DNA from: Herbaspirillum sp. 3R11
GTDB taxonomy: Bacteria > Pseudomonadota > Gammaproteobacteria > Burkholderiales > Burkholderiaceae_D
Assembly (NCBI RefSeq): GCF_004563925.1
Contig: NZ_SPNJ01000002.1
Span: 620,001-684,000 of the forward strand
Reading direction: 5' to 3'
DNA: 64,000 nt
Position numbers and translations under genes: made by a program. Shown here one piece after another: positions 17,892-26,004 of the stretch. Below the pieces are notes generated by a model, which ran no database searches, was not told the origin of the DNA, and saw nothing but the letters and a program-made list of their open reading frames with translations. Positions within the stretch are counted from its first letter, which is position 1, and each line of letters opens with the position of its first letter.

Positions 17892-18572
17892 ATGACCAGC
17901 AACACCAATCTGAAAACCAAACCTGAACCGGCCGTGCAGGCAGCAGAAATCGTGCGTGAGTACGGTCCCTTTCCCGGCGTTGAGCGCGTGCACGGCGTCA
18001 CCTGGGACGGCAGCAATGTGTGGGCCGCGACCGGCGCCAGCCTGATCGCCTTCGATCCCGCCAGCGGCGATGCGACGCGCACGCTGGAGCGTGCCTGCGA
18101 CGCCGGCACCGCTTTCGATGGCACCTATCTGTATCAGATTGCCGAACAGCGCATCGACAAGATCGACCCCGCCAGCGGCAAGGTGCTGGCAACGATCCCG
18201 GCACCCGGCCACGGCTTCGACTCCGGCCTTACCTGGGCCGAAGGCAGCCTGTGGGTGGGACAGTATCGCGACCGCAAGATCCATCAGATCGATCCGGCCA
18301 CGGGCAAGCTGATCCGCAGTATCGATTCCAACCGCTTCGTCACGGGCGTGACCTGGGTCGACGGCGAGCTGTGGCACGGCACTTGGGAAGGAGAGGAGAG
18401 CGAGATTCGCCGCATTGATCCGGCCAGCGGCACCGTCATTGAACGGTTGGCGATGCCGCGCGACACCGGCGTCAGCGGACTGGAATCCAACGGCGCCGAT
18501 CTGTTCTTTTGCGGTGGAGGAGCCAGCGGCAAGGTGCGTGCCGTGCGGCGTCCGAAAGGCGTGAGCGCCTGA
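17892..18572 (+). CDS. Beta-propeller protein, glutamine-cyclotransferase/SMP-30-like
   Basis: This 226-residue protein consists of regular repeats of about 42 residues with the signature G-x-x-I/L-x-x-I/F-D-P-A-S/T-G (four clear copies: LIAFDPASGDA, IDKIDPASGKV, IHQIDPATGKL, IRRIDPASGTV). Each repeat is preceded by a Trp/Gly strand such as GLTWAEGSLWVGQ. This is a Vgb/glutaminyl-cyclotransferase-like propeller. There is no signal peptide, so it should be cytoplasmic. The ATG at 17892 has a good AGGAG site. The function is unknown; it is paired with the upstream TPR/winged-helix regulator. Confidence 0.8.
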   Translation: MTSNTNLKTKPEPAVQAAEIVREYGPFPGVERVHGVTWDGSNVWAATGASLIAFDPASGDATRTLERACDAGTAFDGTYLYQIAEQRIDKIDPASGKVLATIPAPGHGFDSGLTWAEGSLWVGQYRDRKIHQIDPATGKLIRSIDSNRFVTGVTWVDGELWHGTWEGEESEIRRIDPASGTVIERLAMPRDTGVSGLESNGADLFFCGGGASGKVRAVRRPKGVSA

Positions 18573-18597
18573 GGTAGTGGAGAAGGGCGGAGGGCGG

Positions 18598-18894
18598 TTA
18601 CTGCGCCAGGATCGCCGTCAGCAGCCCTGGAAAACGGCTGTCGATGTCGGCCCGGCGCAGCGTGTTCATGTGACTGGTGCCGGTGTTCTCCGTCAGCACC
18701 AGGCCCGCCTCGCGCAATACCTTGAAATGGTGCGACACGGTCGATTTCGGCCGGCCGCCGTCCAGCTCGCCGCAGGTCGCAGCTTCCACGCGGGCCAGAT
18801 GACGGACGATGTCCAGGCGGATGGAGTCGCTCAGGGCATAGAGCACGCGCTCAAGGGCCAATTCGCTGGCGGCAGGGTGTTTGTAGGGACGCAT
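18598..18894 (-). CDS. ArsR-type winged-helix repressor
   Basis: This is a 98-residue winged-helix protein with the pattern RPKSTVSHHFKVLREAGLV of ArsR/HTH_20 repressors. The start MRPYKHPA at 18894 is the likely one. It is divergent from an old-yellow-enzyme gene, a common arrangement in which the repressor controls the reductase. A single Cys (ATCGELDGG) could sense electrophiles, but no metal-binding CxC motif is visible. Confidence 0.85.
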   Translation of the reverse strand: MRPYKHPAASELALERVLYALSDSIRLDIVRHLARVEAATCGELDGGRPKSTVSHHFKVLREAGLVLTENTGTSHMNTLRRADIDSRFPGLLTAILAQ

Positions 18895-18931
18895 GCGGAC
18901 ATGATACACCTCGGGTTATAATTGTTCCATT

Positions 18932-18957
18932 GTTCGTATATATTCGAAATAACGAAC
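18932..18957. promoter_or_regulatory. Operator candidate between ArsR and OYE genes
   Basis: GTTCGT (18932-18937) and ACGAAC (18952-18957) form an inverted repeat, with TTCGAA in the middle. It lies just after a TATAAT at 18917-18922 and 42 bases before the OYE start. ArsR-type dimers bind such repeats, so repression of the OYE promoter is plausible. Confidence 0.5.
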
Positions 18958-18998
18958 CAAATCGGCCAATTCATTCCCCCTATTCATAAAGGTTCTTC

Positions 18999-20087
18999 AT
19001 GTCCGCATTGTTCCAGCCCTTCAAGCTCAAAGACGTCACCCTGCGCAACCGCATCGCGGTGCCGCCGATGTGCCAATATTCCGCCATCGACGGCAAGGTC
19101 AACGACTGGCACCTGTCGCATTACGCCACCATGGCGCGCGGCGGCGCCGGCCTGGTGGTGGTCGAGGCAACTGCGGTAGCGCCCGAAGGCCGCATCACGC
19201 CGGGCTGTACCGGCATCTGGTCGGACGAGTTGGCGCAAGCCTTCGCGCCGATCGTGCGCGAAATCAAGGCTGCCGGCTCGGTGCCAGGCATCCAGATCGC
19301 CCACGCGGGTCGCAAGGCCAGCGCCAACCGTCCCTGGCAGGGCGACGACCACATGGCGGACAACGATCCGCGCAGCTGGGACACCATCGCACCGTCGGCG
19401 ATCGCCTACGGCAAGGGTTTGCCGAAGGTGCCGCGCGCCATGACGCTGGACGACATCGCCCGCGTGCGCCAGAACTTCGTCGATGCCGCCGTGCGCGCAC
19501 GCGATGTCGGTTTCGAATGGCTGGAACTGCATTTCGCGCATGGTTACCTGGCGCAGACTTTCTTCTCGGCGCACTCGAACCAGCGCGACGACATCTACGG
19601 CGGCAGCGTCGAAAACCGCAGCCGCTTCCTGCTCGAAACCCTGCGCGCCGTGCGTGAAGTGTGGCCGGAAAACCTGCCGCTGACCGTCCGTTTCGGCGTG
19701 CTCGAGTATGACGGCCGCGACGAACAGACATTGGTGGAATCGATCGGCCTGGTGCGCGAATTCAAGGCCTCGGGCATGGACATGATCAGCGTCACGATGG
19801 GTTTCACGATTCCCGAGACGACGATTCCCTGGGGTCCGGCGTTCCTCGCGCCGATCGTCGAACGCGTGCGCCGCGAAGCGGATGTACCTGTATCGTCGGC
19901 CTGGGGTTTCGGTACGCCGGAGATCGCCGAGCGCGTGGTCAAGGACCAGCAGCTAGACCTCGTCATGGTCGGCCGCGCACATCTGGCCAATCCGCACTGG
20001 GCGTATTTCGCCGCGAAGGAACTGGGTGTCGAGCGCGCGTCGTGGACTTTGCCGGCGCCGTATGCGCACTGGCTCGAGCGCTACTGA
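18999..20087 (+). CDS. NADH:flavin oxidoreductase / old yellow enzyme (YqjM type)
   Basis: This is a 362-residue FMN-dependent ene-reductase with a TIM-barrel fold. It has the N-terminal FKLKDVTLRNRIAVPPMCQYS, where the Cys of the PPMCQYS segment is the redox-tuning residue of the YqjM class. Other motifs are QIAHAGRKAS, the active-site HFAHGYL and FMN-binding VMVGRAHLANPHW. It probably reduces activated C=C bonds of electrophilic compounds with NAD(P)H. It is controlled by the divergent ArsR-type repressor. Confidence 0.93.
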   Translation: MSALFQPFKLKDVTLRNRIAVPPMCQYSAIDGKVNDWHLSHYATMARGGAGLVVVEATAVAPEGRITPGCTGIWSDELAQAFAPIVREIKAAGSVPGIQIAHAGRKASANRPWQGDDHMADNDPRSWDTIAPSAIAYGKGLPKVPRAMTLDDIARVRQNFVDAAVRARDVGFEWLELHFAHGYLAQTFFSAHSNQRDDIYGGSVENRSRFLLETLRAVREVWPENLPLTVRFGVLEYDGRDEQTLVESIGLVREFKASGMDMISVTMGFTIPETTIPWGPAFLAPIVERVRREADVPVSSAWGFGTPEIAERVVKDQQLDLVMVGRAHLANPHWAYFAAKELGVERASWTLPAPYAHWLERY

Positions 20088-20093
20088 TCGGAA

Positions 20094-20123
20094 CTGCAGC
20101 CGGGTAAGCTGCGCCGGCTGCAG
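20094..20123. terminator. Perfect 10-bp hairpin between convergent OYE and SDR genes
   Basis: CTGCAGCCGG (20094-20103) pairs with CCGGCTGCAG (20114-20123) across a ten-base loop. It lies 6 bases after the OYE stop and 14 before the SDR stop. There is no T-run, so it may stall or protect both transcripts rather than be a classic intrinsic terminator. Confidence 0.5.
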
Positions 20124-20137
20124 TCATGAGGCCTCGA

Positions 20138-20866
20138 TCAGGCCGCGAAACCGCCGTCGGCGGTAATCGACGCGCCGGTCATGAACGCAGCGTCTTCCGA
20201 ACACAGCCATGCCACCAGACTGGCGATTTCGCTATCGCGCCCCATGCGGCCGACCGGCATCATTGGTTGCAGCGCAGTACGCACTTCCGCGCTGACGATT
20301 TCGGTGTCGGTCGGTCCCGGCTGCACGTTGTTGGCGGTGATCCCGAGCGGACCAAGATCATGCGCCAGACCGCGGGTGAACGAAGCGATCGCACCTTTGG
20401 TGAGCGCATAGATCGAACCGTTGGGAAACCTCACCACGTCGGCCACCATGCTGCCGATGTTCACGATGCGCCCGCCGCGATTCATGTGCGGCAACGCGGC
20501 CTTGATCGCGACGAAAGATGCGCGCACGTTGACGTCGAGCATGCGGTCGAAGTCCTCCTGGGCATAATCGGCGACGTTGCCCCGGATCAGGATGCCGGCG
20601 TTGTTGACCAGAATATCCAATCCACCCAGCATGCCAGCCGCCTTGGCGACGGCCTCCCGCAATTGCGGGGCGTCGCCGCTGTCCACGCGCAGCGCGATCG
20701 CGCGTCCGTCCAGTTCCGCTTCCAGGGCCTGAGCACGCTCCGGTGATGCAACATAGGTGAACACCACGCGCGCGCCGTCGGCCACAAGGCGGCGAACAAT
20801 GCCGGCGCCGATGCCGCGCGAGCCGCCCGTGACGAAGGCGCGACGGCCGGAAAGTTGTTGAGCCAT
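20138..20866 (-). CDS. SDR-family oxidoreductase
   Basis: This is a 242-residue classical short-chain dehydrogenase. It has the NAD(P)-binding TGGSRGIGAG near residue 14, the NNAG motif (ILVNNAGIL), the catalytic Ser in NIGSMVAD and the YALTK (YxxxK) pair. The substrate is unknown. A good ribosome site (AAGGAGA) precedes the ATG. It lies downstream of a TetR gene but a terminator separates them, so it has its own promoter with an operator-like repeat. Confidence 0.9.
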   Translation of the reverse strand: MAQQLSGRRAFVTGGSRGIGAGIVRRLVADGARVVFTYVASPERAQALEAELDGRAIALRVDSGDAPQLREAVAKAAGMLGGLDILVNNAGILIRGNVADYAQEDFDRMLDVNVRASFVAIKAALPHMNRGGRIVNIGSMVADVVRFPNGSIYALTKGAIASFTRGLAHDLGPLGITANNVQPGPTDTEIVSAEVRTALQPMMPVGRMGRDSEIASLVAWLCSEDAAFMTGASITADGGFAA

Positions 20867-20880
20867 GCACTTCTCCTTAA

Positions 20881-20897
20881 TTGACTGATTAGTCCAA
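20881..20897. promoter_or_regulatory. TetR-operator-like repeat upstream of SDR gene
   Basis: TTGACT-GATT-AGTCCAA is a near-perfect inverted repeat (perfect GACT/AGTC core, 20883-20894), placed 15 bases before the SDR start. Its size and position suit a TetR-family dimer, most likely the product of the gene at 20936. Confidence 0.5.
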
Positions 20898-20905
20898 AAT
20901 AAAGC

Positions 20906-20934
20906 AAAAAAAACGAGACGCGTCCAGGCGCCTC
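20906..20934 (-). terminator. Rho-independent terminator of the TetR gene
   Basis: On the minus strand the stem GAGGCGC/GCGTCTC (one mismatch, six-base loop) is followed by a run of eight T. It starts right after the TetR stop codon. Confidence 0.8.
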
Positions 20935-20935
20935 A

Positions 20936-21514
20936 TTAACGAAAACTGCGCAGCGCCATGTCTGCGATGCCGGCCAGCATGGCCTCGGATGCGCCTGCGC
21001 GTGCTGCGACTTTGATGCCGGTCATGGTCGCCAGCACGAACTGGCCTGCGTTTGCGACATCGAGATCGGCGGCAAAGTCGCCGGCGTCAATGGCTTCGCG
21101 CACGCGGCGTTCGACTGCGCGCGTCAGCAGCCGGCCCATGGTGTCGGTCAGGCCGACAACCTCGGGTGAACTGCGGCCGAATTCGCAAATGGCCGAAATC
21201 CCCAGGCACGAAGGCTGGCTGTCTTCCAGCGCGCGCGCCACGGCATGCGTCAGTAAGGCCGTCATTCCGGCCTTGCCGTCGGCCGCGCTTTCGAGCGCCA
21301 CAAGCTGTGCCCCTATGCTGTCCGAGGCGTACCGCTCCAATGCTTCGAGATAGAGTTTCCACTTGTCGCCGAACGTGTCGTACAGGCTTTGACGACGGAT
21401 ATCCATCGCAGCGAGCAATGCTTCCGTCGAGGTTCCTTCGAAACCGTGCTGGGAAAAAACAGCGATCGCACGCGCCAGCGCAACGTCGCGATCGAATTCT
21501 TTGGATCGGGCCAT
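20936..21514 (-). CDS. TetR/AcrR-family repressor
   Basis: This is a 192-residue TetR regulator. The helix-turn-helix at about 25-50 reads GFEGTSTEALLAAMDIRRQSLYDTFGDKWKLY, the usual family pattern. The C-terminal ligand domain has a single Cys (PSCLGI). It probably represses the SDR gene immediately downstream, whose promoter has a TetR-like repeat, and perhaps itself. Confidence 0.9.
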   Translation of the reverse strand: MARSKEFDRDVALARAIAVFSQHGFEGTSTEALLAAMDIRRQSLYDTFGDKWKLYLEALERYASDSIGAQLVALESAADGKAGMTALLTHAVARALEDSQPSCLGISAICEFGRSSPEVVGLTDTMGRLLTRAVERRVREAIDAGDFAADLDVANAGQFVLATMTGIKVAARAGASEAMLAGIADMALRSFR

Positions 21515-21608
21515 GAGCGGAGCTTAAATGTTCTGGAACGATCTGTCAATAATTGGCGGCAACGTTGATTTGAATATGAAAGCTTGCAGCCATGGAAATA
21601 CCTGGGGA

Positions 21609-22319
21609 TTAAATGTCGCGCTCAACGCGATTGCGCCCGCCGTGCTTGGCCTGGTACAGCGCCGCATCGGCACGTGCATAAGCGTCTTCGAAGTCGCTGC
21701 CGGCCTGGCTCCAGGACACGCCAAAACTGGCCGTCACGGGACGCGAGGGCAGGCAGGAAAACAATTCTCCCGCAATCGTCAGCCTGACTTTTTCCGCCAG
21801 CTGGACCGCTTCGTCAAGCGAGGCATCACGCAGCAGCACCGTAAACTCTTCACCGCCGACCCGGCCGATTTCACCCTTGCCGTTCAATGACTTGCGCAGG
21901 CGGTTGACCAGCTCGCGGATCACGGCGTCGCCGGCAGGATGACCGAATTCGTCGTTGATGCGTTTGAAGAAATCGATGTCGAGCACGATCAGCGACAGCG
22001 AGGAATCCTCCAGGAAGCGATGCGCCAGGTCGAACACCGCGCCGCGATTGAGCGCGCCGGTCAGATTGTCGTGCCGGGCCTTGTAATCGAGTTCGTCACT
22101 CAATTGCTTGAGACGGGAATTGAGCAGGTTGAGCTCGCGCTCGGTGCGGTCGCTGCGTGCGATCAGGCGGCGGCTCTCGCGCATCAGCTGGCCGTAGCCC
22201 TGCACCAGTTCCTTGAGCGCGGTGCGATATTCGTCGGCGCTGACGACGTCGCTGGCCAGCACGTCGTTGGCGTTCGCCAGCACGGCAGTTTCGGCTTCAA
22301 ACAGGTCAATGTCGCTCAT
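21609..22319 (-). CDS. siaD: SiaD-like diguanylate cyclase
   Basis: This is a 236-residue protein making cyclic di-GMP from GTP. Residues about 35-80 form a helical stalk (coiled coil) and residues about 82-235 a GGDEF domain with an intact active site GGEEF at 155-159. No RxxD inhibitory site is visible in front of it. The absence of membrane segments and the position as last gene of a phosphatase-kinase-phosphoprotein cluster identify it as SiaD. In Pseudomonas aeruginosa, SiaC binding to the stalk activates SiaD. The ATG overlaps the siaC stop by one base. Confidence 0.87.
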   Translation of the reverse strand: MSDIDLFEAETAVLANANDVLASDVVSADEYRTALKELVQGYGQLMRESRRLIARSDRTERELNLLNSRLKQLSDELDYKARHDNLTGALNRGAVFDLAHRFLEDSSLSLIVLDIDFFKRINDEFGHPAGDAVIRELVNRLRKSLNGKGEIGRVGGEEFTVLLRDASLDEAVQLAEKVRLTIAGELFSCLPSRPVTASFGVSWSQAGSDFEDAYARADAALYQAKHGGRNRVERDI

Positions 22320-22714
22320 CAGCTTTTCACCGCGTGATCGTTGAACACCAGATCAGGAAAGTCTTCCATCAACTCCTGGCCGAACTCGAAGATGGTGTCG
22401 TCGTCTTCGTCGTGGTACCAGTTCAGCACTATTTCGGTGCCGGTCCCGGCCTTGGCCTTGTCGTTAAGCGCGCCGAACAGCGAGAACAGCATCTTGGTGC
22501 TGGAGCTGTTGAAGTAGGCCAATGCGACATTGATCGTCACCGTTGCATTCTCCGTATCCTCGGTCAGGAAACGGCGCAGCGCGACAATGATGTCGCCCCA
22601 GAATTGCGCCGCATTTTCCGGATAGGATTCGCCCTTGAGCGACAGTCTCCGCTCGTCGAAGCGAAAATCGACTTCAGGGGAACTCGGGCTTGCGGCTATA
22701 AATAAATTGTCCAT
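22319..22714 (-). CDS. siaC: SiaC-family regulatory phosphoprotein (DUF1987)
   Basis: This is a 131-residue single-domain protein starting MDNLFIAASPSSPEVDF at 22714; the frame extends upstream but without family similarity. It contains RLSLKGESYPENAAQF and LAYFNSSSTKMLFSLF. The Ser/Thr cluster of the latter segment corresponds to the phosphorylated region of the family. In the known system, unphosphorylated SiaC activates the diguanylate cyclase SiaD, while SiaB phosphorylates and SiaA dephosphorylates it. It is placed between siaB and siaD, overlapping siaD by one base. Confidence 0.87.
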   Translation of the reverse strand: MDNLFIAASPSSPEVDFRFDERRLSLKGESYPENAAQFWGDIIVALRRFLTEDTENATVTINVALAYFNSSSTKMLFSLFGALNDKAKAGTGTEIVLNWYHDEDDDTIFEFGQELMEDFPDLVFNDHAVKS

Positions 22715-22790
22715 ATGCTCATTCTTGATAGGCAGACAGGCAGTGGCGCCCGTCGTTGTTTTTTCGTTTTCTGATGTGTCTCGCACGTCT

Positions 22791-23384
22791 TCAGATGGTC
22801 GCCCGCAAATAAAACATCGAGGTGCCGTTGTCGTTGCCATTGTTCTTGCCATTGGCGGTCGCCGGCGACAGTTCAAACTCCAGCGGTGCGCTGGCGTCGC
22901 GCGCCATGGTCAGGAATCCCAGTCCCGCGCCCTTGCTGTCGGCAGGCGTTTCGGCGCGCAGCGTTTCCTTGTACTCGAGCTTGATCTCGTCGATGGTCAG
23001 CGAGCGCAGATGTTCCAGCTTCTCGCGCAGTTTCTCCGCCACGTCCGCCTTGACCGGATTGGCGCAGTGCAGGTAATAGCGTTCGTCGGTCAGCGAAATG
23101 AACACTGCGCCATGCCGCATGGAGGCCTCGCTGCTGCCTTCCTTCTCATAGGAATCCGCCGAGTAATGCACGATGTTCTGCGCCATCTCGATGAATGAAG
23201 AGAACAGCTTGCGCCGCGTCTGCGCCACCGCGCCGGCGTGCTCCACGCGCAGCTTGACTGCATCGGCCATGGCCGCAATGATGGTTTGCGAAAAATAGCC
23301 GACGTAATAGAAAATGACGTCGCGTCGCTCGACGTAACTGTGGAAATCATCCCACTGCTTTTGAATATTGTTCATGCCGCTCAT
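22791..23384 (-). CDS. siaB: SiaB-family protein kinase
   Basis: This is a 197-residue GHKL-type ATPase fold protein. It shows ELAQNI-like helix SSFIEMAQNIVHYSADSY (with the Asn expected to hold Mg-ATP) and a Gly-rich lid GAGLGFLTMAR. This matches the SiaB protein-kinase family (DUF6272), which phosphorylates SiaC. The ATG overlaps the siaA stop (ATGA), so the two antagonistic enzymes are translationally coupled. A low-complexity Asn/Gly stretch (GKNNGNDNG) precedes the last strand. Confidence 0.83.
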   Translation of the reverse strand: MSGMNNIQKQWDDFHSYVERRDVIFYYVGYFSQTIIAAMADAVKLRVEHAGAVAQTRRKLFSSFIEMAQNIVHYSADSYEKEGSSEASMRHGAVFISLTDERYYLHCANPVKADVAEKLREKLEHLRSLTIDEIKLEYKETLRAETPADSKGAGLGFLTMARDASAPLEFELSPATANGKNNGNDNGTSMFYLRATI

Positions 23385-24664
23385 GCTGTTCTGCTGCTTG
23401 GTGGATGGTTGATAAGGGAGTCGCCCACGCGGAAGCCGAAAAAGGTCAGATCGTCGCGACGGCGTTGCTGGCCTTGGTAGAGGCGCTGTTCTTCCATGAT
23501 CTTTTTACCGACCTCCGGCATCGGAAGGTCGCGATGCTCCAGCAAGGCCTTGCGCAGTCGCTGTTTTCCGTAGGCAATGTTCTTCGGTCCGCCGATCTGG
23601 TCGATGATGCCGTCGGTGGCGATCATGACGATGGCGCCGTCGCTCAGTTGCACCTCGCGGTTGCTCCATTGCATGTCGTCGGCCGTGTCGATGTAACCAA
23701 GTCCTGTGCGTTCGCCGTCGAAAGTCTGTACCGTGTCTTCGCCGGGCAGCAGCGTGAGCAGGGACATCTTGGCGTTGGCGCAGGTGAGCCGGTGTGAGGC
23801 AGCATCGAACCAGAAGAAACAGGCATCCATGCCGTCATCCGATTCGGACAACTGCGTTGCAGCGGCGTGCTGCCCCAGCACCTGCTTCATGCTGCGGTTG
23901 ACTTCGCCCATGACCAGCGCCGGGTCGCGCGGACCGTGCTGCTCCAGCGCCTGCTTGATGGATGACGAGGCGATCAGGGTCAGGAAGGCGCCCGGCACAC
24001 CGTGCCCGGTGCAGTCCGCGACTGCGGCAAACCAGCCGTCGGGGAAACATTCCAGATGATAGAAATCGCCGCCGACCACGTCGCGCGGTTCCCACACCAG
24101 GCAGGCGTCGCCGATGGCCTGCGCCATTGCCGCGCGCGAGGCGCTCAGCATGGCGCGCTGGATCACGCTGGCGTAGTCGATGCTTTGCATGACCTGGCGA
24201 TTCTTTTCGGCTTGCAGCTCGACCAGCATGCGCATCAGTTCGAGGCCCGAGCCGAGACCAGCGAACTTGCCGCCGTCAACGATCAGGAAGCCGTCGGCCA
24301 ATGTCTTGTCACCCGAGGCAACCGCCAGCGCGCCGAGCGTCTCAATGGGCGTATCGACTTCGACGATCAGCGGATCCTTGTCCATGAACGCGATGCAGCT
24401 CTTCTTTTCATAGAGCTCGCGGTGATACGGCTTGGACATCTGCGACATGAAGATATTGCGGCTGATCAGCCCGATCGGATGTTCATTCTCGAGCACCGGC
24501 AGGCTCACCAGTTCGCGATGGCGGCTGAAGACTTCCAGCACCGTGGCGTTGTTTTCCTCGAACGTGATCACCGGCACGTTCACCGCCAAGGCGTCGGCCG
24601 TCGGCTGCTGCAGGTGGCGGCCCATCATCGGCGTGAGGCTGAAATCGGTGTGAGGCTGGTTCAT
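23381..24664 (-). CDS. siaA: SiaA-like PP2C/SpoIIE phosphatase with N-terminal CBS pair
   Basis: This is a protein of about 427 residues. The start at 24664 (MNQPHTDFSL) is chosen; an upstream ATG at 24700 would add 12 residues. Residues about 24-140 look like two CBS motifs (NATVLEVFSRHRELVSLPVL and PIGLISRNIF are typical). Residues about 165-415 form a SpoIIE-type PP2C domain with metal-binding DVVGGDFYH at about 195-203, ADCTGHGVPGA at about 216-226 and ATDGIIDQ. It should dephosphorylate SiaC. Known SiaA is membrane-bound with a HAMP domain; here there are no membrane segments, so the input is probably a cytoplasmic nucleotide. It is first in the siaABCD operon. Confidence 0.85.
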   Translation of the reverse strand: MNQPHTDFSLTPMMGRHLQQPTADALAVNVPVITFEENNATVLEVFSRHRELVSLPVLENEHPIGLISRNIFMSQMSKPYHRELYEKKSCIAFMDKDPLIVEVDTPIETLGALAVASGDKTLADGFLIVDGGKFAGLGSGLELMRMLVELQAEKNRQVMQSIDYASVIQRAMLSASRAAMAQAIGDACLVWEPRDVVGGDFYHLECFPDGWFAAVADCTGHGVPGAFLTLIASSSIKQALEQHGPRDPALVMGEVNRSMKQVLGQHAAATQLSESDDGMDACFFWFDAASHRLTCANAKMSLLTLLPGEDTVQTFDGERTGLGYIDTADDMQWSNREVQLSDGAIVMIATDGIIDQIGGPKNIAYGKQRLRKALLEHRDLPMPEVGKKIMEEQRLYQGQQRRRDDLTFFGFRVGDSLINHPPSSRTA

Positions 24665-24966
24665 ATCCCGGATAAGCAAAACATGTTGTTTAACATGCAA
24701 TTTTAATCAGCTTGTATGACAACGATATGACCTTCGCAGCGTCGCGCGGGCAGTAGGCCGCGGACGTCAGGGAAGCGAAAGGGGAAGAAATATGGTGCCG
24801 GTATGTTTCCCGACCGCCGGCTCCGGTAGGTGCAATGCAAATTGCGCTTGACCGGGATTTTAGGGAGCGATTTTTACCGGAGTATGACCGCAAAGACATG
24901 CAGACGGATTCCTCTATAATCACCGGCTGCGTCGATTGCGCTTACTTCTTATCGGGAAAGAAAAAA

Positions 24967-25983
24967 ATGAAGCGATTGTTCATCCGGGTCGTGCTGCCGC
25001 TGATGTTTGCACTGACCGGCACCCAGTCTGCCGTGTCCGCGCCGATCGAAGTCGGCTACATGCCGATCATCCCCGATGCGCAATTGTTCATTGCACTGGA
25101 GCAAGGCACATTCCCGAAAGACGGTGGCGCGCCCAAGCTGGTCCAGTTCCAGAGCGGTCCCGCCATGGTGCAGGCGCTGCTAGCCGGCCAGCTTGACGTT
25201 GCGTACGTGGGCATCGGCCCGGCGCTGGTGGCGCGCGCCAAGGGTGCCGACATCAAGGTGGTGGCGTCCAATATCGTTGAACAGGTAAGCTTCGTCGCGC
25301 TCGGCGAACTGGCGCCTTATTTCGCTTCGGGCGATCCGGCTGCGGCGGCTTCGGCGTTCACGCGCTTTGCCAAGGACAAGGGACGCCAGGCCATCGTCGC
25401 CAGCTATCCGAAGGGCGCCGTACCGGAAGCCGCTTTGCAATATTGGCTGCGCAACCGCATCCGCGCCGACGTCTCGCAACTGAAGCTGATCTATCAGGGC
25501 GAATCGCAAATCCAGGAGTCGCTGCTGACCGGCGCCATCGATGGCGCCGTGATCCTCGAACCGACCACCACCAACGTGCTCGGCAAGTCGCCCAAATCCA
25601 AAGTCATCGCGCGCGGCTCCGACTTGTTTCCCAAGCAACCGGGCGCGGTTCTGCTGGTGCGCGAAAAAATCCTGCGCGAACAACCGGCCTTCGTGAAGGC
25701 CTTGCTCGCAGCGCATATCTCCGCCACCAAGCTGCTTGAGAACGAGCCGGCCAAGGCTGCGCCGATGGTGCAGAAATACGTCGGCGGCGGTCGCCTGCCG
25801 GTCAAGCTGGTGGAGCAGGCAATCCGCAATTCCAAGGGCCAGTTCGTCGCCGATCCGAATACCATCATTCCCGCTACGCTGGCGCTGCAGAAATTTCAGG
25901 CCGATAGCGGCACCTTGTCGGGCCCCGCGGTGGATGTGCCCAAGATGTTCAATACCACGTTCTACGATGCCGCCGCGCATTGA
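24967..25983 (+). CDS. ABC-transporter substrate-binding protein (sulfonate/nitrate/taurine type)
   Basis: This is a 338-residue periplasmic binding protein. The start MKRLFIRVVLPLMF at 24967 begins a signal peptide ending near SAVSA; the frame extends further upstream but not plausibly. The body has the SsuA/TauA/NrtA-type features IEVGYMPIIPDAQLFIA, the segment QSGPAMVQALLAGQLDVAYV and YVGGGRLP. Permease, ATPase and a DsrE-like gene follow in the same direction. The ligand cannot be told from sequence; a sulfur compound is suggested by the DsrE neighbour. Confidence 0.9.
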   Translation: MKRLFIRVVLPLMFALTGTQSAVSAPIEVGYMPIIPDAQLFIALEQGTFPKDGGAPKLVQFQSGPAMVQALLAGQLDVAYVGIGPALVARAKGADIKVVASNIVEQVSFVALGELAPYFASGDPAAAASAFTRFAKDKGRQAIVASYPKGAVPEAALQYWLRNRIRADVSQLKLIYQGESQIQESLLTGAIDGAVILEPTTTNVLGKSPKSKVIARGSDLFPKQPGAVLLVREKILREQPAFVKALLAAHISATKLLENEPAKAAPMVQKYVGGGRLPVKLVEQAIRNSKGQFVADPNTIIPATLALQKFQADSGTLSGPAVDVPKMFNTTFYDAAAH

Positions 25984-26004
25984 CGCAGTGGGCGCTGCGC
26001 AACC

